Made by a program: the position numbers and the translations under genes | Notes under the pieces: model-generated | What the model saw: only the letters and a program-made list of their open reading frames with translations | Databases searched by the model: none | What the model was told of the DNA's origin: nothing | Assembly: GCA_938002015.1 (NCBI GenBank) | Contig: CALLAU010000037.1 | Coordinates: forward strand, 1 to 64,000 | DNA: 64,000 nt | Direction: 5' to 3' | DNA from: an uncultured Bdellovibrionales bacterium | GTDB lineage: Bacteria > Bdellovibrionota > Bdellovibrionia > Bdellovibrionales > UBA1609 | Shown: positions 17,361-26,783 of the stretch, piece after piece | Layout of the letters: every line of letters begins with the position of its first letter | Position numbering within the stretch: the stretch's first letter is position 1

Positions 17361-19223
17361 ATGCTAGAGAACAAGAGAATTAAGAAACTTGATGGCCATG
17401 TAATAGACCAAATAGCAGCTGGTGAGGTGGTTGAAAGACCTGCCCAGCTCGTAAAAGAGCTTATAGAAAATAGTATTGACGCTGGCGCTACAAAAGTAAC
17501 TTTATCTGTAGATTCATCCCTAACTTTCATAAATATTACGGATAATGGATCTGGAATTATTAAAGAAGATTTGCCTTTGGTTTTTCAAAGACATTCTACT
17601 AGCAAGCTAAAGTCAGCAGACGAAATTTTTCATTTAAGTAGTTTTGGATTTAGGGGAGAAGCACTTTCTGCAATTGGATCTGTTTCAAAAGTTAATCTTG
17701 AGACTAAAACAAAAGAAGAACAAGAAGGCAGTGCTCTTGAATGGTCTTTTGGTGAGATAACATCTCAGACTAAAAGTAGCATTGAAGAAGGTACTGATAT
17801 TAAAATCTCTAGCCTTTTTGAAAATGTGCCGGCTAGAAAGAAATTTTTAAAATCTGAAAGGTTTGAGCTTACACAAGTAAAAAAAGTTTTTTCTTCATTT
17901 GCTTTATTTCATTTTGATAAAGATTTTAAGTTTCTAGTTGATGGAAAGCTTAAAGAGTTCTATCAAAAAAAAGACTCTCCTCAAGAGCGGTATGCTCAAA
18001 TTAATAAGGGTAAGAAAGTGTATAAGCTCCCTTTACTTGCTGATGATGTTTTTCATTCAAATACTAAGATCTATTTAGAAGAGCCTTCTTTTGATTCTAA
18101 AAATTCTTCAGGGCTTTGGATTTATACCCAAGAAAGGTGGATTCAAGATAAAACTATTGCCGCAGCAATAAGAGATGGCTTAAGCACTTATCTCATGCAT
18201 GGAACTTTTCCTAAGGGCCTTGTGTTTTTAGATTTAGCCCCTAAATTTGTTGATGTAAATGTGCACCCTATGAAGTCACAAGTTAGATTTGCTGATAACT
18301 CAAAAGTCTATAGTTATTTAAGAAAAAATACTGCTAGATGGGCTGAGAGCTCTCCATGGTTAGAAAAAACTGTGCGATCAGAGCAACAGCAGCTGCAGTC
18401 TTCTAATTTTAAAGAACAAAGTGGTTTTAGTAGTACTTATCAAACTAATGAAAGCCAAAATAAAAGTGAGTCTAATGACTTTAGTACTTACGCTGTAAAA
18501 GACCAAAAATCTTTAGGCTTTAAAGAGTATGACCAAGTACAATATAAGAAAACTGAAGTTTTATTCAAAGAAGAAGTGCCAAAGAAACTAGTTTTTAAAG
18601 AAAACCAATCTGTGTCTACAAATTCTTTTGAAGAGCCTACTTGGGCAAGCCTTCAAGTTTTAGGTCAAACAAACTTAACATATATTATTGCTCAGTCTTC
18701 AGAAGCAATGTTTCTTATTGACCAGCATGCTGCGCATGAAAGAGTTGGTTACGAAAAGCTCTTAAAAGCTTGGCAAAATAGTGAATCAATGGAAACCCAG
18801 GCTTTGCTTTTACCAGTTCAAATGGATTTACCTGAAGAGCAGCTAGAGGCATTAATTGAAAAGCAAATAGAGCTTAAAAAATTAGGTGTAGAGTTTGAGC
18901 AAACAGGCCCAGAATCTATAGCACTAACTCTTCTGCCGGCTTTTTTAAAAGAAGAGGCTGTTATTAAAGCTTTGGAGATTTTTGCTAAAGAAGCTCTTGT
19001 CTCTGGAGGAAGTGTTGCTGTTGAAGATGCCTTTAAACTTTTATTTGCGACAATGTCTTGTCACTCTGTTATTAGAGCAGGACATGCTATGGCCCTTGAT
19101 GAGATGAAGCTTTTATTAAGTGAAATGGATAAGTATAGGTCAAGTTATTGTCCTCATGGACGTCCCGTGTATAAAAAAATTCCGTTTACAGAGCTGGATA
19201 GAGACTTTGGACGAACGCTATAA
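17361..19223 (+). CDS. mutL: DNA mismatch repair protein MutL
   Basis: MutL couples mismatch recognition by MutS to strand removal. The N-terminal GHKL ATPase shows IAAGEVVERPAQLVKELIEN, DAGA, DNGSGI and GFRGEALSAI. A variable Ser/Gln/Lys-rich linker spans about residues 330-430. The C-terminal domain carries DQHAAHERVGYE, which fits the endonuclease metal-binding motif DQHA-x2-E-x4-E, and YCPHGRP near the end, so this MutL should itself nick DNA, as in bacteria that lack MutH. The length of 620 residues is usual. The 3' end overlaps miaA, the common mutL-miaA arrangement. Confidence 0.97.
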   Translation: MLENKRIKKLDGHVIDQIAAGEVVERPAQLVKELIENSIDAGATKVTLSVDSSLTFINITDNGSGIIKEDLPLVFQRHSTSKLKSADEIFHLSSFGFRGEALSAIGSVSKVNLETKTKEEQEGSALEWSFGEITSQTKSSIEEGTDIKISSLFENVPARKKFLKSERFELTQVKKVFSSFALFHFDKDFKFLVDGKLKEFYQKKDSPQERYAQINKGKKVYKLPLLADDVFHSNTKIYLEEPSFDSKNSSGLWIYTQERWIQDKTIAAAIRDGLSTYLMHGTFPKGLVFLDLAPKFVDVNVHPMKSQVRFADNSKVYSYLRKNTARWAESSPWLEKTVRSEQQQLQSSNFKEQSGFSSTYQTNESQNKSESNDFSTYAVKDQKSLGFKEYDQVQYKKTEVLFKEEVPKKLVFKENQSVSTNSFEEPTWASLQVLGQTNLTYIIAQSSEAMFLIDQHAAHERVGYEKLLKAWQNSESMETQALLLPVQMDLPEEQLEALIEKQIELKKLGVEFEQTGPESIALTLLPAFLKEEAVIKALEIFAKEALVSGGSVAVEDAFKLLFATMSCHSVIRAGHAMALDEMKLLLSEMDKYRSSYCPHGRPVYKKIPFTELDRDFGRTL

Positions 19224-20115
19224 AGCTCCACATATATATATTGTTGGGCAGACGGCATCTGGAAAGACGGGTTTTGCTCTTGATCTTGCAAAAGAAGTTA
19301 ATGCTGAAATCATTAATACCGATAGTCTTTTGTTTTATAAACATTTAGATATAGGAACAGCTAAGCCATCAAAGGCTGAACTTAAAAAAGTTAAGCATCA
19401 TATTGTAGATGTTGCTGAAATTGGGGAAGAGTATAGTGCGGCAACTTATGAAGCTGAAGTGATTCCTCTGCTTAAGGAAAGTAATAAGAATTATCTTTGT
19501 GTTGGTGGAAGCGGTTTTTATATCAAGTCTATAGATGTTGGGCTGCTTCCACTTCCAGAAACGGATGCAAGTATTAAAGAAGAAGTTTTAAGTATGAAAG
19601 ATCCAATTAAATTACTTAAAGAAGTGGACCCTGAGACTTTAGAGAAAATATCAGAAAATGATCTTTATAGAGTAAATAGAGCTCTTGAAGTCTTTAAACA
19701 AACGGGAAAGCCTCTTTCTATTTGGAAAAAAGAGTTTGACCCAAAACCTTATGCTAAAAAGATCGCCTTTTTCTTTGAGCGAGAAGAACTTTTAAAAAGA
19801 GTAAAAGAAAGAACGAAAATAATGCTTAAAAGCGGCTTAATAGATGAGACTAAAAAAGTTTTAGATGTGGCTGGAGAAAACTGGAAACCACTTCAGTCTA
19901 TAGGTTATAAACAGGTTTTAGAATACCTTAGTGGTGACATACCTTCATTAAATGAGTTAGAAGACCTTATAGTAACAAGAACTATGCAATTAGCAAAAAG
20001 GCAAAAAACGTGGTTTAAAGCAGACTCTTCTGTTAAGTGGTTTGATAGCAGCCAAAGAGAAGAAGCGCTTATTTATGCAAAAGAGCTTTTTAAGGAGAAC
20101 AGATGGAGAGTATGA
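19207..20115 (+). CDS. miaA: tRNA dimethylallyltransferase MiaA
   Basis: MiaA transfers a dimethylallyl group to the N6 of A37 in tRNAs that read UNN codons. The P-loop IVGQTASGKTGFALDLA opens the protein, followed by NTDSLLFYKHLDIGTAKPS (the DSxQxY-type motif with a Leu variant), HHIVDV and GGSGFYIKS. I propose the TTG at 19207 (LDERYKAPHIYIVG), giving 302 residues as usual and a 17-base overlap with mutL. ATGs at 19120 and 19156 are in frame but would add residues not typical of the family. The Shine-Dalgarno is weak for all choices. The gene overlaps yicC by 13 bases at its end. Confidence 0.93.
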   Translation: MDERYKAPHIYIVGQTASGKTGFALDLAKEVNAEIINTDSLLFYKHLDIGTAKPSKAELKKVKHHIVDVAEIGEEYSAATYEAEVIPLLKESNKNYLCVGGSGFYIKSIDVGLLPLPETDASIKEEVLSMKDPIKLLKEVDPETLEKISENDLYRVNRALEVFKQTGKPLSIWKKEFDPKPYAKKIAFFFEREELLKRVKERTKIMLKSGLIDETKKVLDVAGENWKPLQSIGYKQVLEYLSGDIPSLNELEDLIVTRTMQLAKRQKTWFKADSSVKWFDSSQREEALIYAKELFKENRWRV

Positions 20116-20957
20116 CAGGGTTTGCACAAGGTTCGTTAGAAGAGAAAAAGTTTTCCTTCTCTGTTCAAATAAAATCTGTAAATGCAAGGTTCTTAGAACA
20201 AAAATTTTACGCTCCAAAAGACCTTATTGAAATTGAAAATTCTTTTAGAGCTTTAGTTAAAGAAAGTGTTCCAAGAGGAACTGTAGAGGTGTTAATTAAG
20301 TATAAGGTAAAAAATGAGGAAGCTTTTGAAAGCCTAAAAAAGAAAAAATCCTGGGTTGAGAAATATCAAAAAACAGCTAAAGAACTTGGTGTTAGAGATG
20401 ACCTAACCTTAGGGTCTTTAGTTAAAATGTCATCTCAAGAAGAACCTGTTGAACTATCAAAAACAGATTTAAATAAAATAACTAAACTATTTAAATCTGT
20501 TCTGCTTAGTTTAAGAAAATCAAGAAGCCTTGAGGGCAGAAATCTTTTAAAGGTTTTAAAAACTGAGCTTAAAAAAATTAATGAGGATTTAAAAAAGCTA
20601 GAGTCTTGGTATAAAAAGCATCAAACAGAATTTCGAAAAGACTGGGATGAGAAAGTTAAAAAAATTAAAGTTGAAATTGACCCAGATAGGCTTGAGCAAG
20701 AAATCAGTATTCTTTTAGAGAAAGGGGATATCGTTGAAGAAATCGATAGATTCGGTATCCACTTAAAAGAGTTTGAAAAGCTTTTGGTTTCTAAAGAAGA
20801 GGTTATAGGCAAAAAATTAGACTTTTATTGCCAGGAACTCACTAGAGAGGCCAACACCGTTGGTTCAAAATCAAAGCGCGCCGACTTGACTCGACTTTCG
20901 GTTAATCTTAAATCATCCGTTGAGAAATTAAGGCAACAGGTTCAAAATATTCAGTAA
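20103..20957 (+). CDS. YicC/YloC family endoribonuclease
   Basis: The start MESMTGFAQG and the C-terminal DFYCQELTREANTVGSKS are the two signatures of the YicC family, whose characterised members are endoribonucleases involved in small-RNA or mRNA turnover. At 284 residues it has the usual length. The middle is a lysine-rich helical region with probable coiled coil (about residues 140-215). AAGGAG is four bases before the ATG. The stop overlaps the start of gmk by one base, matching the conserved yicC-gmk-rpoZ order. Confidence 0.9.
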   Translation: MESMTGFAQGSLEEKKFSFSVQIKSVNARFLEQKFYAPKDLIEIENSFRALVKESVPRGTVEVLIKYKVKNEEAFESLKKKKSWVEKYQKTAKELGVRDDLTLGSLVKMSSQEEPVELSKTDLNKITKLFKSVLLSLRKSRSLEGRNLLKVLKTELKKINEDLKKLESWYKKHQTEFRKDWDEKVKKIKVEIDPDRLEQEISILLEKGDIVEEIDRFGIHLKEFEKLLVSKEEVIGKKLDFYCQELTREANTVGSKSKRADLTRLSVNLKSSVEKLRQQVQNIQ

Positions 20958-21520
20958 TGGGCAAGATGATCATAGTCGTGGCTCCAAGTGGGGCTGGTAA
21001 ATCAACATTTATCGATGAAATACTTGATAAAAGGTCTTTTGATATAAAAGACCTTATTACATATACAACAAGAGAGATGCGAGATGGTGAGTCTCAAGGT
21101 GTCCCTTATTACTTTATATCAAAGGAAGATTTTGAGGCTAAGATAGAGAAGGGCTTTTTTGTTGAATGGGCAAGAGTGCACTCTTCACTTTATGGAAGCT
21201 CACATGATCAAATCAGGGATCACTGGTCTCAAGGGCATGCTGTGATTATGGATATCGATATTCAAGGTGCAGAGACTTTTAAGTCTAAGTTTCCTGAAGC
21301 TATAACGGTCTTTATTCAGCCTCCAAGCCTTGAGGCTTTAAAAGAGAGGCTTCTTGTTAGAGGGGGCGGGGTGCTTCCTCCTGACTTTGATATGCGTATG
21401 GAATCAGCAAAACTTGAGATGGAGTGGTCAAAATTTGCTGACCATGTTGTTGTAAATGACGAGTTTGATAAGGCTTTTAAAGAATTTGCAAATATAGTTG
21501 AACATTACATTAATTCCTAG
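20957..21520 (+). CDS. gmk: Guanylate kinase
   Basis: The enzyme phosphorylates GMP to GDP with ATP in the cytoplasm. MIIVVAPSGAGKSTFI holds the P-loop. TTREMRDGE and GVPYYFIS match the GMP-binding region, and EWARVHSSLYGSS and DIDIQGA are further family blocks. At 187 residues the length is normal. It is translationally coupled to yicC and followed by rpoZ and, after one opposite gene, the (p)ppGpp synthetase gene, the usual cluster. Confidence 0.96.
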   Translation: MGKMIIVVAPSGAGKSTFIDEILDKRSFDIKDLITYTTREMRDGESQGVPYYFISKEDFEAKIEKGFFVEWARVHSSLYGSSHDQIRDHWSQGHAVIMDIDIQGAETFKSKFPEAITVFIQPPSLEALKERLLVRGGGVLPPDFDMRMESAKLEMEWSKFADHVVVNDEFDKAFKEFANIVEHYINS

Positions 21521-21552
21521 TATTTAATCATGTTTCAAATAAGGAAGTTTAA

Positions 21553-21792
21553 ATGGCTAGAGTTACAGTAGAAGATTGCTTAGAGAAAGTTGATAACCGT
21601 TTTTCACTTGTTATGCTTGTTTCAAAGAGGGCTAAACAGCTTTTAAAAGGCTCAACTCCAACTGTAGATGTTAAAGATAACAAGTTCGTAGTTTCAGCTC
21701 TTAGAGAAGTAGCTGGAGGAACTGTTGATTTTGATAAAGCTCTCTGGACTCTACCTTCTCAAAAACAAGTAGAAAAAGACCTTTGCAGATAA
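21553..21792 (+). CDS. rpoZ: RNA polymerase omega subunit
   Basis: This small protein helps assemble RNA polymerase and can mediate ppGpp binding. [19 protein letters not shown] and the following [13 protein letters not shown] are clear omega signatures, and REVAGGTV replaces the usual REIA block. The length is 79 residues. AAGGAAG precedes the ATG at 21553. It is the last gene of the mutL-to-rpoZ run, with a hairpin directly after it. Confidence 0.95.
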   Translation: MARVTVEDCLEKVDNRFSLVMLVSKRAKQLLKGSTPTVDVKDNKFVVSALREVAGGTVDFDKALWTLPSQKQVEKDLCR

Positions 21793-21827
21793 AGCAAAAA
21801 GCCTTTTTCTAGGTTTTTTGAGCTTTT
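21791..21827. terminator. Bidirectional terminator between rpoZ and the opposite gene
   Basis: AAAGC then AAAAAGCC form a stem with GGTTTTTTG and GCTTTT across a TTTTTCTA loop. There are T runs in both directions. It overlaps the end of the opposite-strand gene. Confidence 0.6.
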
Positions 21828-22300
21828 AAATACTGTTTGCAGTTCTTATAATTAATTTTTAAGAAACTGTGATCTCCACTTCCAAATAAAGAATTACTTT
21901 TACTTTCAAAACCAAAAGGTGCTGGTATCTCTTTATCTAGTAGAATAAAGGCCCCTCTAATAAGATCATATTCAACACCTGAGCTAGTTAAAAAAGGCAT
22001 GGTCTGTGGACTGCTGTGCTTTTCGCTTTTAAAGAGCTTATCAATGCCGGCTTCTCCAATAAGAGCTAATGCTGCTCCGGCTTGCAGGGCTTCAAACCCA
22101 TTTCTTTTCAGCTCTGTTCTTAATATCTCAACACCTTCTTGAGGGTTTTTAAGTGAAAGAATATAGCCAGCTGTGCTCATGTATGGTTTTTCTTTCTTTA
22201 AAGCTTTGATTTCTTCAAGGCTTAAAGGGGACTTAACTCCAGACTTTAAATGGCTAGCAAGTTTTTTACGGATGTCTTCTTTGCACTTAAGCTCATTCAT
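21809..22300 (-). CDS. Hypothetical 163-residue protein
   Basis: I do not recognise this protein. It is a soluble, lysine-rich, mostly helical sequence without signal peptide. Its middle (YILSLKNPQEGVEILRTEL, then GAALALIGEAGIDKLF) reads like one or two HEAT-type helical pairs, and the C-terminal third has FGSGDHSFLKINYKNCKQYL. It lies alone between rpoZ and rel on the opposite strand. Codon use is like the neighbours. No clear Shine-Dalgarno precedes the ATG. Confidence 0.6.
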   Translation of the reverse strand: MNELKCKEDIRKKLASHLKSGVKSPLSLEEIKALKKEKPYMSTAGYILSLKNPQEGVEILRTELKRNGFEALQAGAALALIGEAGIDKLFKSEKHSSPQTMPFLTSSGVEYDLIRGAFILLDKEIPAPFGFESKSNSLFGSGDHSFLKINYKNCKQYLKAQKT

Positions 22301-22521
22301 AATAAAGATGGTATTACAGTTAGGCTCTATTTCAAAGTCTGGGTTTCATAACCTTTAAATCACCTTGAAATAGTGAGAAGAGTGAGAGTTTTGTCTCTTA
22401 TAGGCAGTTAGGCGGGGTTTGTTGATTGCATTTTGGGTTCTTAACTAATAAATGTTTAAAATATTGAATTTTTTAGCTATTTTTTCCGACAAGCTGATGT
22501 AAATAAAGGGTAGAAAATAAA

Positions 22522-24711
22522 GTGCTTAAAAGCCAAATCTCAGAAGTCGAAGTAACTGAAATAAGCCAATTAGTTGAGCTTGCATCGGCATATCTACCTA
22601 AAGAGCAAGCAAAAGACTTAGAAAGAGTTTATGAGTTTTCAAAAGCAGCTCATGAGGGGCAATTTCGAAGAAGTGGTGAACCCTATATTTCTCACCCACT
22701 TGGAGTAACAGGGATTTTAGCACATCTTCAATTAGATTTTGCATCTCTTGCCACAGGTCTTTTGCACGACACTGTAGAAGATACGGATGTCACGTTAGAC
22801 GATATTAAAGAAAATTTTGGAGATGTTATAGCTCAACTTGTTGATGGAGTGACTAAGATTTCTCAGATGAACTTTAGAAACACCCATGAAAAACAAGGTG
22901 AGAACATTAGAAAGATGATCATTGCTATGGGTAAAGATGTGAGAGTTATATTAGTTAAGCTCTGTGATCGATTACATAACATGAGAACTCTTAATCACAT
23001 GAAGCCTGAAAAACAAGCTAGGATCGCGATGGAGACATTAGATATTTATGCTCCTTTAGCTAGTCGACTTGGTATTAACTGGCTTAAGATTGATTTAGAA
23101 GATCTTTCCTTTCGATTTTCAAATCCTGAGGCTTATTATGAGCTAGGTCAAAAGGTTCAAAAAAAGAAGAAAGAAAGAGAAAAATTTATTGATGACTTTA
23201 AAAGGTCATTAGCAAAGATTTTATCTCAGTCTTTTAAAGGAAACTTTGAAGTACAGGGAAGACCTAAGCACTTTTATTCTATTCATAAAAAAATGACTCA
23301 AGATGATTTAGAGTATGAACAGATTTATGATGTGATTGCTTTTAGAGTAGTGGTCAGCTCAATCTCTGAATGCTATGAGGTCTTAGGGCATGTGCACAAT
23401 AAATGGAAACCGATACCTGGTAGATTTAAAGATTTTATTGCAATGCCAAAAAATAATAACTATCAAAGTCTACATACAACAGTTATTGGGCCTGATGGCG
23501 ATAGAATCGAAATTCAGATAAGAACTCAAGAAATGCACCTTGTAGCAGAACAAGGGATTGCCGCGCACTGGAGCTATAAGCAAGGTGGTGCAGATGAGAA
23601 TGTTATATCTAAGTTTAACTGGCTAAGAGAATTAGTGAGTATGCATCAGCAGGTTGAAAACCCAGATGAGTTTTTAGAAAATGTTAAATCTGATTTATTT
23701 GATACAGAAATCTATGTCTTCACCCCAAAAGGTGATGTCAGGGAGTTTCCTGATGGAGCAACTCCGATTGATTTTGCTTATGCTGTTCATACCGATATAG
23801 GGTATAAGTGTACTGGAGCTAGGGTAAATGGGAAAATAGTTCCTCTTAAATATAAGTTAAAGAATGGCGACTTTGTTGAAATTTTAACCTCAAAGACCCA
23901 GTCTCCTTCTAAAGATTGGTTAAACCACTGTGTAACAACAAAGGCTAGATCAAAGATTCGCTATCACGTAAAGCAAGAGCAAAGAAAGAGAGCTCTTGAG
24001 ATTGGTAAGGGTATACTTGATAAAGCTTTAAGAAAAATTGACTTAAGCTCACAGAGTTATTTTAAAAAGAACCCGGTTGTATTAGATGATATTTTAAAAG
24101 ACTTAGGTTGCCATTCTCTTGAAGAGCTGCAAATTCAATTAGGTTATGGCAAAATATACCCAAATCAAATTATTGAAAAAATTGTATCTGAACCAGAGGC
24201 CGTTAAAGACCCTGAGGAAAACTTCTTACAAAGAGCAGTTAAAACTGCTTTTACTAAAAATAAGAAGGCCTCCTCTCTTATTACTGTTGATGGAATGAAT
24301 GACGTCCTTGTTCATTTTGCTAAATGCTGTCACCCAATACCAGGTGATCCAATTCTAGGATTTATCACTCGCGGTAGAGGTATAGTGGTTCATAGGAGTG
24401 ATTGTCAAAAATCTTTTGACCTAGATCCAGATCGCCAATTAGATGTTAATTGGGGTAAGATTGGTTCAGACCATGCTGCACAAATTGTGAGATTGCGAGT
24501 GGTAGCAGTAGATACTAGAGGGCTTTTGCTTAGAGTAAGTGAAGCGTTTTTATCAAAAGGTGTTGATTTGCAAAATGCTCAGATTAAAGCAACAAGAGAT
24601 AGAAAAGCAATTTGTACCTTTGATGTGAAGATCAAAGATACAACTCAACTTCATAATGTTTTACAAGAGCTTAGAAAGCTAAAAGATGTTATCGATGTTT
24701 CTAGAGATTAG
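22522..24711 (+). CDS. Bifunctional (p)ppGpp synthetase/hydrolase (Rel/SpoT family)
   Basis: The protein makes and degrades the stringent-response alarmone. The N-terminal HD hydrolase is intact (HPLGV, LLHDTVEDTDV with HDxxED, VKLCDRLHNMRTL). The synthetase domain has YDVIAFRVV, then PGRFKDFIAMPK with the RxKD motif typical of bifunctional enzymes rather than the ExDD of synthetase-only RelA, and IEIQIRTQEMH. TGS (VFTPKGDVREFPDGATPIDFA), a zinc-finger-type segment (FAKCCHPIPGD) and a C-terminal ACT domain follow. At 729 residues the length is normal. The GTG start has AAAGGG 12 bases upstream. As the only such gene in view it is likely the main alarmone enzyme. Confidence 0.95.
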   Translation: MLKSQISEVEVTEISQLVELASAYLPKEQAKDLERVYEFSKAAHEGQFRRSGEPYISHPLGVTGILAHLQLDFASLATGLLHDTVEDTDVTLDDIKENFGDVIAQLVDGVTKISQMNFRNTHEKQGENIRKMIIAMGKDVRVILVKLCDRLHNMRTLNHMKPEKQARIAMETLDIYAPLASRLGINWLKIDLEDLSFRFSNPEAYYELGQKVQKKKKEREKFIDDFKRSLAKILSQSFKGNFEVQGRPKHFYSIHKKMTQDDLEYEQIYDVIAFRVVVSSISECYEVLGHVHNKWKPIPGRFKDFIAMPKNNNYQSLHTTVIGPDGDRIEIQIRTQEMHLVAEQGIAAHWSYKQGGADENVISKFNWLRELVSMHQQVENPDEFLENVKSDLFDTEIYVFTPKGDVREFPDGATPIDFAYAVHTDIGYKCTGARVNGKIVPLKYKLKNGDFVEILTSKTQSPSKDWLNHCVTTKARSKIRYHVKQEQRKRALEIGKGILDKALRKIDLSSQSYFKKNPVVLDDILKDLGCHSLEELQIQLGYGKIYPNQIIEKIVSEPEAVKDPEENFLQRAVKTAFTKNKKASSLITVDGMNDVLVHFAKCCHPIPGDPILGFITRGRGIVVHRSDCQKSFDLDPDRQLDVNWGKIGSDHAAQIVRLRVVAVDTRGLLLRVSEAFLSKGVDLQNAQIKATRDRKAICTFDVKIKDTTQLHNVLQELRKLKDVIDVSRD

Positions 24712-25441
24712 AAAATACTTTGTTATTTTTATAATCATACTGTCTGCAAACACATATGCAAAAGAACCTTTAAGTGATAATAAAATAAAAAAATGGTCAT
24801 TTGGAGCAGGCTTGTTCTATACCTCTTTATCCCAAAGAAGAGGTGCGCTTCTTTATGATGACCCAATCGCTTTCCCTTTATTTAGTATTAAATATGATGA
24901 TTGGTTAAGTCTAGCTCGTGGAGGCGTTGAGATATATAAAAAATATGAGTGGGGCAAACTTAGTTTCTCTCCTTCTTACTTTGATGACCAAATTCCTTTT
25001 TTTGAAGATGAACAGGAAGAATTTCGAAAAGCTAGAGTTATTAGTATTGAAGCTCAATTTAAAGCGGAGATTAATTTAAGAAGAAAAACTAAAGTAAGTA
25101 TGATGTATGCCAAAGAGATTAAGAATCACCAAGGTAATTTTTTTGAAGCGTCTATAATGACTCCACTTACAATGAGGTTTCCTCTTTTTAAAGTCGGAGG
25201 AGGTTTTGGTGTTGGTGATAAAAAGCATAATACTTATCTCTTTGGTTCAAATGGTGTAAGTGGTTTATCTTATCATGAATTAAAAGCAAGTTTATTTATT
25301 CCCTTCTTGCCAAGAAAAGGAATCATGATCATGAACTATAGCATCACGAAAAGCAGTCAAAGTGAAAACAGAAGTTCAAATTTTGTAAGAGAGAAAGACA
25401 AGCTAGATAACTTAAGTTTATTATTTATTTGGCCACTTTAA
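24686..25441 (+). CDS. Outer-membrane beta-barrel protein, MipA/OmpV-like
   Basis: The 251-residue product has a signal peptide (FVIFIIILSANTYA-KEP) followed by alternating amphipathic strands typical of a beta-barrel: WSFGAGLFYTSL, FPLFSIKYDDW, SVMMYAK-like strands and a terminal LDNLSLLFIWPL ending in an aromatic-rich strand. The layout resembles MipA/OmpV proteins, though I assign this only by general pattern. The start overlaps the end of the (p)ppGpp synthetase gene by 26 bases; a second ATG at 24695 is also possible. Confidence 0.6.
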   Translation: MLSMFLEIRKYFVIFIIILSANTYAKEPLSDNKIKKWSFGAGLFYTSLSQRRGALLYDDPIAFPLFSIKYDDWLSLARGGVEIYKKYEWGKLSFSPSYFDDQIPFFEDEQEEFRKARVISIEAQFKAEINLRRKTKVSMMYAKEIKNHQGNFFEASIMTPLTMRFPLFKVGGGFGVGDKKHNTYLFGSNGVSGLSYHELKASLFIPFLPRKGIMIMNYSITKSSQSENRSSNFVREKDKLDNLSLLFIWPL

Positions 25442-25446
25442 TGACT

Positions 25447-26187
25447 TTAAGGGTCTATTTTATTTCCATTCCAAGAGATCAAATGACCAGAGTCTTTTAC
25501 TGGATCAAGATTAAACAAAACAGTCATAAGATTAGCAGCTGTATCATCAGAGCTATGTAGAGTGTATTTTTTAGAAGCGCCTTTTAAAAAAGGTTTAGAA
25601 AGATCAGTGATTGTTGTTCCTGGATGGAGTGCAACAACAAGACCGTTTTTATTAACTCTCTTAAATTCAATAGATAAGTTTTTAATAGCCATATTTAGAG
25701 CAGCCTTAGATATGCGGTATGAGTACCAACCCCCCGTAGCGTTATCTGATATACTCCCAACTTTTGCAGAAATTGAAGCAAAGATAGGGTTGTTTGATTT
25801 TTTAAATAATTCTTTAATTTTTTTTGCAACCAAAAGAGTCGGTGTTGTGTTAACTTTTATAGCCCAGGAAATAGAATCACTAGTGACTTCAGAAATTTGT
25901 CTTTCTGGCCTAGTATTATCATCATGTAGAGTTCCTATACTGTTTATGCAAAGATCTAAACTATTAAGTTTACTAAGTTCTAGATCAAGAGTATTAAAGC
26001 TTTTCTCATCGCTTGCTGTAATTTTAACAAGCTTGATTTTTTCAGAGAATTTTTCTGAGAGTTTTACAAGTTCACTTGAGTCTCTATGACTAGCTATTAC
26101 TGTTTTAAACTCATCTTTAAGAAGTATATTTTTAGTTAAGGCTAGTCCAATTCCTTTTCCTGCCCCGAGTACAAGTGCTGATTTCAT
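25447..26187 (-). CDS. Short-chain dehydrogenase/reductase (C-factor-like)
   Basis: The protein is an NAD(P)-dependent oxidoreductase of the classical SDR fold. It has the dinucleotide-binding LVLGAGKGIGLAL, the INSIG segment in place of NNAG, a catalytic Ser in FASISAKVGSI and YRISK as the YxxxK catalytic pair. The overall pattern is close to the C-factor/sniffer subgroup. At 246 residues it is full length. It is the last gene of a four-gene minus-strand set with glutathione peroxidase, a photolyase-related protein and a DCC protein, so a role in oxidative or light stress is plausible. The substrate is unknown. Confidence 0.85.
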   Translation of the reverse strand: MKSALVLGAGKGIGLALTKNILLKDEFKTVIASHRDSSELVKLSEKFSEKIKLVKITASDEKSFNTLDLELSKLNSLDLCINSIGTLHDDNTRPERQISEVTSDSISWAIKVNTTPTLLVAKKIKELFKKSNNPIFASISAKVGSISDNATGGWYSYRISKAALNMAIKNLSIEFKRVNKNGLVVALHPGTTITDLSKPFLKGASKKYTLHSSDDTAANLMTVLFNLDPVKDSGHLISWNGNKIDP

Positions 26188-26188
26188 A

Positions 26189-26767
26189 TTAAAGTATATT
26201 CTTAATACTTTCTTCTAAAAGAGGGTCGTTAGGTTTAACGGATGATTTAAAACGTTTAACTACTTTACCTTCTTTGTTGATAAGAAATTTTTCAAAATTC
26301 CACTTAATTTCAGATTGATCATTTGAACTTTTCACAAGCCAGAAAGAAAAAGACTCTGGAGCGGTGTTTTTAAAAGTTATTTTTTCAGTTAATGGAAAGC
26401 TTACTCCATAATTAAGTTTGCAAAAATCTTTAACACCCTTTTCATTTTCAGGAGTTTGCCCTCCAAAATCGTTGCTTGGAATACCGATAACCTCTAAACC
26501 TTGTGATTTGTATTTTTGGTATAAATCTTCAAGACCTTTTAACTGACCAGTATAACCGCATTGAGTAGCTATATTTACAATTAGTACTGGTTTTGATTTT
26601 AAAGTATTTAAGTCAAAGGATTTAGAATCAATGGAGTTTATTTTTTGTCCATATAGATTATCTACACTTATATGGTTGTTCGCATTAGTCTTTAAATCTT
26701 GGTTTTCTTGCATGGTGCAGCCTCCTTCTAATATTAGTAAAGTAGCGATGATTAGAGTTCTTAACAT
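26189..26767 (-). CDS. Glutathione peroxidase-like lipoprotein
   Basis: The thioredoxin-fold peroxidase has the family motifs NIATQCGYTGQ with a peroxidatic Cys (not selenocysteine), GIPSNDFGGQTPE and KWNFEKFLIN, giving the Cys-Gln-Trp-Asn tetrad. The proposed start at 26767 gives a hydrophobic N-terminus ending in LEGGC, which looks like a lipoprotein signal although Glu at -3 is atypical. A longer frame back to 26848 would overlap the upstream gene by 65 bases and put the signal inside the protein, so I reject it. It probably reduces peroxides in the periplasm using thioredoxin-like donors. Confidence 0.88.
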   Translation of the reverse strand: MLRTLIIATLLILEGGCTMQENQDLKTNANNHISVDNLYGQKINSIDSKSFDLNTLKSKPVLIVNIATQCGYTGQLKGLEDLYQKYKSQGLEVIGIPSNDFGGQTPENEKGVKDFCKLNYGVSFPLTEKITFKNTAPESFSFWLVKSSNDQSEIKWNFEKFLINKEGKVVKRFKSSVKPNDPLLEESIKNIL

Positions 26768-26783
26768 AAATGTAAAATCCTGT